Positions 56,768 to 64,000 of a stretch of DNA of 64,000 bases are shown here, piece after piece. The translations under genes were made by a program, and so were the position numbers. Source of the DNA: Apus apus (lineage: Eukaryota; Chordata; Aves; Apodiformes; Apodidae); NCBI RefSeq assembly GCF_020740795.1, contig NC_067300.1, positions 248,001 to 312,000 of the forward strand. The letters run 5' to 3'. Numbering within the stretch: position 1 is the stretch's first letter; every line of letters begins with the position of its first letter. Below the pieces are notes generated by a model. That model searched no databases. It was not told the DNA's origin and saw nothing but the letters and a program-made list of their open reading frames with translations.

Positions 56768-57874
56768 TCGGCCCAGCCCCCGCCCGTGGCACCCTGAGCT
56801 CTTCGGATTTCTGCGGCTTCCGATTTCCGTGGTTTTGTCATCTGGGTCAACAGAAAACGGCGCAGGAGGCGCGCTAGGGAGCAGGGTGGGGGGGCTCGGG
56901 GCTCCTGCCTGGCTGGAGCCGAAAACCGGTGGAAATGTGAAGCAGCAAAACTCGGAGAGGCAACATTCTTCCCAGGCTTTCTGCTGCCGACCCTGCTGAT
57001 GGCCAGACTCCTGCACCCCAAAGTGCCAGGCAGCACAGGGCAGCAGGAGCCCGGGGGGCACCTTCCCGCGGGTGCGATGTCCCCACCCTGCGGGCAGGCA
57101 GGGACACGGCCAGCCAGGGGGATCCCACCCCCTGGGGCTGCCCCCAGCCTGGTACACACCCATCCCTTTGCAGGGTCCGCAGGTACCCCGCATCAGCTGC
57201 CTGCCAGGACCCTGCTTCAGCCCAGCCCACGGGAGCAAACCCCTGGTCTACTGGCACCGACCTGAAATGCTTCTGCTCAGGGGAAAAGTCACTCAGGGGC
57301 TTTCAGACTGCCGGCGAAAAGTATCACCTCCAGACACCTGGGATGACTGGGCTGGCACCACCTGGCATAGCCACTGCACAGACGGACCGACAGACCATAG
57401 TGTCCCTCGCCCACTGGCACCACACTGGCAGCCTCCAGTTTCCCCTGCCTCTCTTCCCTGCCCAACCCAGGGCTGGGAGCTCAGCAGTTACCACAGCATC
57501 TCCACCCCATCCTTCCTGGCCTGTTGCATCAGCCTGCAAGATCTCACTGGGCTCCCACCCTTCCCAAAAGCAGCTATGGAAAAACCAGCCAAAACCAGGT
57601 GGAAGGTGACCCCTTCATCCCCAACATCTGCTTTGGGGGGGACACAGCCCCGATAAACTGGTGTCTCTTCAGGGCCAAGCTGCCACCACCACTCCTGGTG
57701 GCTGGCCAGGCTGCAGGCATTTAAAAGCTGGGTGTTGCTGGGGACAAGCCAAGAACCACTTGGGTGCACTGGGCCAGCCCCACCGTGCCCCCACATGCAG
57801 CCAAAGCTATGTCACTGGGCACCCTGCATGAGCAGGGATGCGGGGAGGCAAGGAAAGGGTTAACTTGCTCTCAT

Positions 57875-58828
57875 GCCCTAAAGAACTGAGATTTATTTTA
57901 TTGCCAGGGGGAATGTGATTAAGGAAAAAAAAATATAAAAATCATCAACTACAGCAGGCTCAAAGGCACAGGGGTCTAGCAGCATGGACAGGGCAGTGTC
58001 AGCCCCCAGAGCTGGTACCCCCAAGGGAAAGATGGTCTCTGGGCAGCTGGGCTGGGGCAGAGAGACAATGACTGGAGAGTGGAGGGCTCCCAGCTCCCAC
58101 ATAAGCCCCACCAGCCTGTGCACAGGTGGATTAAGGTCTCCTGCGTTAAGGTGGGCAGGGTGGCTGGGGCTGTGACATTTCCCCCTCCAAGGCTCCCCCC
58201 TTCCCCCATCTCCAAATCACCCTGGCTGCCTGGGCAGGTGGGCAGAGCCACGGGGACCCCTGCCCTGGGCACAGTACCCCAGCCCCGCTCTACATGACAG
58301 GGAGGGGGCACCTGGGAAACTAGTCATCACTACAAAGATTTTTGCTTTTTAAAACTACAACCAAAAACCGTTTTTAAAAAATTAACACCCTTCCCCCACC
58401 CCACCTCCCCCCTCAAAAAAAAAAAATCTAGAAAAATACTTATTTTGGGTCTTGGAGGAGAGCAGCTTGGCTGGGCTGGGTGCAGGGGCCCTGCTCAGCA
58501 CCCCAGGCACATCTGGCTTTGATGGGCTACAGTGAGGCAGAGGCAGCTGGCCCCCTAGAAGCGGTAGGAGGGGGGCAGACACTGCTGGAACCAGTAAACT
58601 CACATAACTGGGAAGGGCTGGGAGCAACCACAGAGGGCAGGCACCATCCTGGGGCTGGGATCCCAGCCCTTCCCCTGCCACGCCAAAAGCTTCAAGGCAG
58701 CCCAGCGAGGGCCTGGGAGCAGGGCTGTGCCTGTGCCTTCTCAGGGCAAAGTGGGGAGGAGCTGCCCCCAGACAGCCAGCCCAGCCACCGTGTGGGGCAG
58801 CACCACGCCAGCCCCCGCAGCCCCCGGT
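57875..58828 (-). other. POU5F3: POU5F3 3' UTR with poly(A) signal at 57892-57897
   Basis: TTTATT on + at 57892-57897 reads AATAAA on -, 930 bp after the POU5F3 stop. The UTR contains A- and T-runs near 57930 and 58330-58440. Confidence 0.7.
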
Positions 58829-61800
58829 TCAGTGGCTGCTGTTGTTCATGGACAGCCCAGACTGCAGCGCTTGAGGGAACATCTCGGCTTTGTGAAAGGG
58901 AGGCATGTAGACGGGAGGGGAGGGTGCCAGGCTGTAGCCCTGGGACGTCACTGGGATGGGCAGGGTGGTGGGCACCAAGGACTGGTTCATGTCGTACATC
59001 ACCCCCTCCGCCTCGTTTCCGAAGGGCAGCAGCAGCCGTTTGCCTTTCTGACGCCGGTTGCAGAACCAGACCCGGACCACCTGCAAGGGAGGGGAGACAG
59101 AGAAGGGTGAGAGGCTCGACCCTCAGCACTGTGGTTGACAAGAGACCTTGCTGCTGCTGGGATCTCCACAGCACCCTGACCCACCAGCACAGCACCCTCC
59201 CTTGCCACAGATCCTCCTGGGGCTAGACTTGGACAGGTCCATGGTAGCTATCAGCCCTGGTCACTTTCGCACAGCTTCCAGTATCGAACTGGCCTGATGC
59301 AGATGCTGCTGCACAGCTGCTTGGGCAACCACCCTGCAAACCCTCCCACCTACATCTTTGTCTAGGTTGAGGTCCTCAGCGATCTGGGAGATCTCCTGGG
59401 GGCTGGGCTTCACACACTTGCGGAAGAAGCTCTCCAGTGTCCCCTTCACATTGGTCTCGATGCTGGTCCTGCGTTTTCTCTTCCGGGCTTGGGCCAACAC
59501 TTGCTCTGCATTGCACATCTGGAATGAGAGGCCACACGGCTGGTTGAAGGGCTGACAATGTTCCCACTAGGCTCTGGACACACCACCTGGTTGCAGAGGT
59601 CTGGGAACAGGCTTTGTCCTTGTGACTCTCCACCAAGTGTCACCCCACTGTGACTGTAGCTACTTGCAGTGTACCAACACTGCCTGCAGCTGGTGCAAGG
59701 GGGGATGGACCTGTCTTTCTGCATCCCTCCAGACTCCCCAGGGAGCAGCAAGCTGCACTTCCAGCTCAGCTGAGACTCCAGCAGGACCTGGCTGCAAGGA
59801 CAGGAGCTGCCACAGTTGTCACAAGGTGCCACCATGGCCTTTGGGCTCCCCCCAGCCTGGCAGAAGGTGATACCCTGAGGTTCACCCCACAATCAGACCA
59901 AAGCTGTGGCAGTGAGACACTGCTATGGCACAAGTTGCCTGCTGACACCTCCTCTCTCCCCGAAACCGTATGTACAAGGGAGGAGAAGCTGCAGCTTGGT
60001 AGATTGTTGATGTGCAGTGCCCCCCAAGGCCCCCAGCCCTGTACCTCTTGCATGTTGTCCGTGTTCTCTGCCTCGTTGAGCCAACGCTGCAGCAGTGGTT
60101 TCAGCTTGCACATGTTCTTGAAGCTGAGCTGGAGCGCTTCGAAGCGGCAGATGGTAGTCTGGCTGAACATCTTCCCTACATGGGCAGGGGGGTGTCATAT
60201 TTTGCTCCTGCCCCCATACCAGAGGATCTCCCACTCTTAGCAGCCCCCCACCCCCAGGGTCCCCTCCCCCTGCAGCAGCCCTTTTCACTGGGGATGGGGA
60301 ATCGGGAAAGGCACTCTGCTGCTACAGCAGGGATTTAAGAGGCTGTAACACTCGTTAATAAGCAGCTGTAGCTGTTCTACACCAGCTCCTTGTACTGATC
60401 CCTTCCAGCCTGAGTTGCAAGGAGGGCCAGGGAGCCCCCGGAGCTGGTGTTCATTGCCTCCTTTGCTGGCCGTTAAGGAGCAGAAATCTCCATTGCCCAG
60501 GTGTTCCACCGCCCTCCCAGGCGTCTCCCTTCCCCCCACGGTGGGGTGGGCGGGGCAAGACCCTCACCGGACTCTTACCGTAGAGAGTGCCCAGGGCCAG
60601 CCCCACGTCAGCCTGAGTGAAGCCCAGCATGATGCGCTTGTGTTTGAGGTCCTTAGCAAACTGCTCCAGCTCTTCCGAGGTTGGTGCATCCTGGCAGGGA
60701 CAGAGAGGAAAAAAAAATCGAAGAGGGGACAACTTGGGCCCAGGGGCTGCCACGAGCAGGCTCGGTGAGTGTGTTGGGGCCAGCGTGGGACAGGGATGGG
60801 ACAGGAGAGGACACCCACCAGCCACTGCAACTGTTGTGCAACGAGGTCCTTGGGGCGATGGGGTAGGTGGCAGAAAGGATTCTCCCCCCTAACCATTTGA
60901 ACAAGGGGCTCTGCTCAGGACCCCCCAAAGTGCTTCCAGCCCACGCAGGACCCTCCGGATACTCCACCACTGTGTACACTGCTCAGTTCACACTTCGCTG
61001 GGTGACACAAGGACCCGGGGAAAAGAGCGGGTGTCGGGAGCGCCCAGAGCTCCTCCTCTGTCCCAACATGCCTTGGGAATGTCCCCTCTGGGGCTCAGTC
61101 CTCATGGCCAGACCAAAGCCAGCACTGATGGGCACATTTGTAGTCCCCAGTCCCACACAAGCAACACGTCCCCACGGGCTCAGCTGTCCGTGGGCAGCCC
61201 GTCGCTCAGCGCCCGAGGCAGGTCAAATGCTTCAGACGAAGAGAACTATGGAAGCGCCCATGACTCCCGTGCCATTCATTCAAACGCCTCTGCAACAAAT
61301 AAGCCCTTCCTTTTGATAAGCCGCTTCCCCAGGTGCTTCCCTTCATTTCTGCAGCGCAACCTTAAACTGCCGCAGGGGTATTTTTCCGTCTTTTAATCCA
61401 TTTCCATATTAGCAGCGTAATTTCATATTTTACTGACGTCCCCGTCGTCTCGGCTTTTAATCCCCAGCGCACACCGGCAACAAGACGCCAGGACCATCCC
61501 GGCCCACACCCTCCCCCCGCCAGAAAAATCCAACCCCCCCCCGCACACACCTTCAAGGGACGCGCATCCCCCCACGCTCCCACCCCGAGCCCGGCGTGCG
61601 GGGGAAGCTCCCGGATCCCCGCGGCACGTCCCGGGCAGCAGCTCAGCACAAACCCAACCAACGCACGCGAAGCGACGCGCAGAGACTCAGCACCCAGCCC
61701 CGGCAGCATCCGCCGCTGCTCCCTCGAGGCATGGTTGCTTGAAAGGGACGGGTGTGAATTATACCCAGGTTTATAATACTAAAAAACAACCCAAAATACA

Positions 61801-62860
61801 TCTGCCGGTCATGCTTGTAACGATAGCTGCTCCCCCCGCGCCCCGGCAGCCGTCGGTGCCCGCGGAGCCCCGGGAGGAGCGCCCGGGGCAGCAACCGCCG
61901 TCCGCGCAAGGCAGGGGGGCTGCGGGAGCCGGAGGGGCAGAGCCCGAGGGGGCCGCGCTGCTGCTTCGGCGTCACGCACAAGGGGCGGTCGTGCAAGCCT
62001 TACTTCTAAAGGACGGTCAGCACATCTCAAAGCTACCCCATAAGTCCCGAAAACCACCTTTCTCATCTCCAACTTCTCCACGGGGCGCTGCCCTCGCGAA
62101 ACCGCTGACCCCGTCAGGACGAGCCCAACGATGGGACACGTCGGGCCGGTCTCGGGCTTCTCCCGAGAGCACGGGCGGAGATAACTGGCTGGACGGCGCC
62201 GGCGGGGTCCCCGCTCGCCCCCGCCCGGGTGGGCAAGCAACCTCCGCCCCGACGGGGCGGCCCGGCAGCCAGCACAGGCTCGACTACCGGCAGCGGGGCG
62301 CGGAGGGAAGCGCGGTCCCACCGAGGGGGATCGGCTTTGCGGGGCAGGGGAGTGCAACCCGTCCCGTCGGATCTCACCTCGTCGCCGCTGTCGCTAGACT
62401 GTCCACCCTCGCTGGCGGCCCCGCTGGAGCTGCCGCTGCTGCCAACGCCGGAGAGGCCGCCGGAGCTCGGCTGCAGGGCGGCGGGGCAGAGCTGGGGGCT
62501 GGGGAAGGCGGCGGCGGCGGGCCCGGGGAAAGGCGGGCCGGGCAGAGCGGCGGGAGCGGCGGGCCCGGCCCAGGGCGGGGCGGGCCAGGCCGGGCCGCAG
62601 CAGGCCGCCCCGCGGGGCTCGGGCGAAGGCTGGCTGCAGGGCCGGCCCGGGCGAGCCTCCGTTTTGACAGGCGGCCCGGCGGGAGGGGGCAGCCAGGCGC
62701 GGGCCGGCGGCGGGTCGCGGTTGGCCTCGGGCTCGGCGGCGAAGGGGAAGAAAAGCGGCTGGGCGGGCGCCCCGTCGAAGTTGCCGCGGGGAAAGGGCGG
62801 CCCGGCGTCGGGCAGGATGCCGAAGGGGGCGGCCGGCAGCCCCCCGTCCGGGCTGAACAT
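58829..62860 (-). CDS. POU5F3: POU domain class 5 transcription factor 3 (POUV), five coding exons
   Basis: POU5F3 is the non-eutherian POU5 factor, the bird functional relative of OCT4, controlling pluripotency and germ cells. Exons in transcript order are 62378-62860, 60579-60690, 60045-60175, 59354-59518 and 58829-59080, giving 380 residues. Exon 1 encodes a Pro/Gly/Ala-rich activation domain starting [14 protein letters not shown]. The POU-specific domain (about 166-240) has [34 protein letters not shown] and [19 protein letters not shown]; the homeodomain (about 254-313) has [10 protein letters not shown] and [15 protein letters not shown] with recognition-helix residues intact. The tail ends MNNSSH. 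All joins keep frame. Exon positions match vertebrate POU5 genes, and the place beside FUT7 is the known POU5F3 locus. Confidence 0.96.
61390..61463. promoter_or_regulatory. AT-rich patch in POU5F3 intron 1 with paired CTTTTAATCC sites
   Basis: The 10-mer cttttaatcc occurs at 61390-61399 and 61454-61463 in the same orientation, each holding TAATCC (the OTX/bicoid-type homeodomain core), with TGACGTC between them. The patch is AT-rich inside a CpG-rich intron, as intronic enhancers often are. Confidence 0.3.
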
Positions 62861-63250
62861 GCTGCCCGCGGCCCTAGGGCTCCATGCGGGGGCTGCGGGG
62901 CTCGGCCCGGCCGCCCGCCGGCCGCTGCCTCCCTGCTGCGGCTCCGCCAGGGCCTCTGAGAGCTGTGGGGCCGGGCCGGGCCGGGCCGGGCCGTATGGAA
63001 ATGGACCCTGGCCCCATTGGCCCCGCATCGGTGGGTCGGGCGTGAACTTGATCCCACCGGGGGGGGCGGGGTGCCCGGGGGAGAAGGTGCGACAGGAGGT
63101 GGCTACGGTCCGCACCCTGCCCTCGGGCCGCGGGAGAGGGGGCCAGCGACCCGCTGCGGGGGCTCGTCCCGCTCCGGCCCCGCGTGCGGCGAAGGGCAGA
63201 GCCCCGCGCAACAGCTTTTGGAGGTGCAGACGGTACAAGCGGCTCCAACT
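62861..63250 (-). promoter_or_regulatory. POU5F3: POU5F3 promoter: CpG island, CCAAT box, DR0-like site, CCGGG repeat
   Basis: The CpG island runs from about 61800 to 63250. Upstream of the start codon on - are an inverted CCAAT box (63016-63020 on + as ATTGG) and GGATCAAGTTCA (63043-63054), a two-half-site, spacer-free nuclear-receptor-like element. A pentanucleotide (CCGGG)5 run (62968-62992) lies between these and the start codon. The roles are inferred from motif and place. Confidence 0.5.
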
Positions 63251-63685
63251 GTCGCTCCACCTGGGAAGCACCCAGATGCCGCAGGGGTCGGACAGGGGAA
63301 GGGATCCGAGTTTGTTTTGGGGAGCAGGGGTGCGATGAGGCCGGGGCACAGGCGCGGTCCGCAGCCTGCTGGAGGCTGCAGCAGCACGGACGAGCCCTGG
63401 TTGCCATTGCAGTGTCAGGGCTGTAGGGAGTTCAGCCGTTCTTTCTGCCCCGTGGCTCCCGGGGGTGCCCTGCAGAGTGTCTTGGTGGATGGAGCTGGGG
63501 CTCCCTTGCTCGACATTCACACTGTCCCTGTCCTCTTCCTTGACCCGCAGAGACAGGCAGTGCTTGGTGGGAGAAAGTCCATCCTGGTGGCCTGTGCTGG
63601 CAGAGCCCTGGGGGTGCAGTGGGTGCTCAGTGCAGCCCTGACCATTGGCCCCCTCCGCTCCACAATGGAACCCACTTGATATTTT

Positions 63686-64000
63686 CATAGCATCATAGAA
63701 TCCCAGACTGGTTTGGGTTGGAAGGGGCCCTAAAGCTCATCCAGTTCCAACTGTCGTCCCAAAAGATAACTGACATTGCAACCCCCCTGCCATGGGGACA
63801 ACACTTTCCGCTAAGCCAGGTTGCTCCAAGCCCCATCCAACCTGGCCTTGAACACTTCCAGGGATGGGGTAGCCACAGCTTCCCTTGGCAACCTGTTCCA
63901 GTGTCTCACTACCCTCATAGTGAAGCATTTCCTCCCAATGTCTAATCTGAATCTCCCCTCTTCCAGTTTTAAGCCATTTACCCTATTTTAAGGCCTTTCC
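63686..64000 (-). mobile_element. CR1 LINE 3' fragment, running off the window
   Basis: On + it begins catagcatcatagaatccca, continues tggtttgggttggaagggg and ggccttgaacacttccaggg, and is still CR1 at base 64000. It is the reverse of a CR1 3' end; its 5' extent is outside the window. Confidence 0.93.

Larger units (their letters stand above)
55810..57874. other. Intergenic region between the convergent FUT7 and POU5F3 genes
   Basis: NPDC1, the mammalian neighbour of FUT7, is not recognisable here. No other conserved protein is visible. The part worth noting is 56614-56690 (TATA-like, E-box and CRE) followed by a 19-base C run. Confidence 0.5.

Noticed and set aside
55810-57874. NPDC1 between FUT7 and POU5F3
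   Set aside because: I looked for the conserved NPDC1 C-terminal region in all frames and saw nothing like it.
62114-63688. 524-codon open frame on -, the longest in the window
   Set aside because: It contains POU5F3 exon 1 but runs upstream through promoter sequence and downstream into intron 1. POU5 proteins start at MFSPDGG and a consensus donor follows GDE, so the rest is chance openness of CpG-rich DNA.

Overview
The window is nuclear DNA of a bird. The evidence is the set of CR1 non-LTR retrotransposon copies with the avian-type 3' end, the GC-rich sequence with many short introns typical of an avian microchromosome, and a POU5F3 (POUV) gene beside FUT7 in a gene block that in mammals lies at human 9q34.3 (TMEM141, PAXX, CLIC3, ABCA2, FUT7). 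I see no bacterial features, CRISPR arrays, tRNA or rRNA genes, and no LTR or retroviral remains. The species cannot be named from sequence alone.

Layout, left to right: the last two coding exons of an ecto-nucleotidase, best matched to ENTPD2 (+, 209-1083); a broken CR1 on + (about 1400-4384) carrying a younger CR1 inserted on - (1699-2295); about 2 kb without a recognised gene; TMEM141 (-, 6653-8206) and PAXX (+, 8276-10193), head to head with 69 bp between start codons in a CpG island; CLIC3 (-, 11640-14374), whose 3' end converges on PAXX; ABCA2 (-, 17364-48627), 49 coding exons with a 7.1 kb first intron; about 6 kb with simple repeats and a CR1 fragment; FUT7 (+, 54490-55533) as one open coding block; POU5F3 (-, 58829-62860), converging on FUT7; and a CR1 fragment running off the right edge.

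Most exon limits were set by reading splice sites and codon phase by hand. In ABCA2 every join keeps frame except one place, an eight-base G run in exon 8 that holds one base too many. The genes are housekeeping or tissue-specific vertebrate genes that do not form one pathway: extracellular ATP hydrolysis (ENTPD2), end joining of DNA breaks (PAXX), a GST-fold CLIC protein (CLIC3), lipid handling in endolysosomes (ABCA2), selectin-ligand fucosylation (FUT7) and pluripotency control (POU5F3). They are linked by ancient synteny.

I found no convincing unknown system. The points most worth a second look are the ABCA2 exon 8 frameshift, an exon 5 splice donor copied in a 21-bp tandem repeat, an orphan TATA/E-box/CRE cluster between FUT7 and POU5F3, a perfect IR1 nuclear-receptor site in ABCA2 intron 1, and bird-specific exon changes in TMEM141, PAXX and ABCA2.
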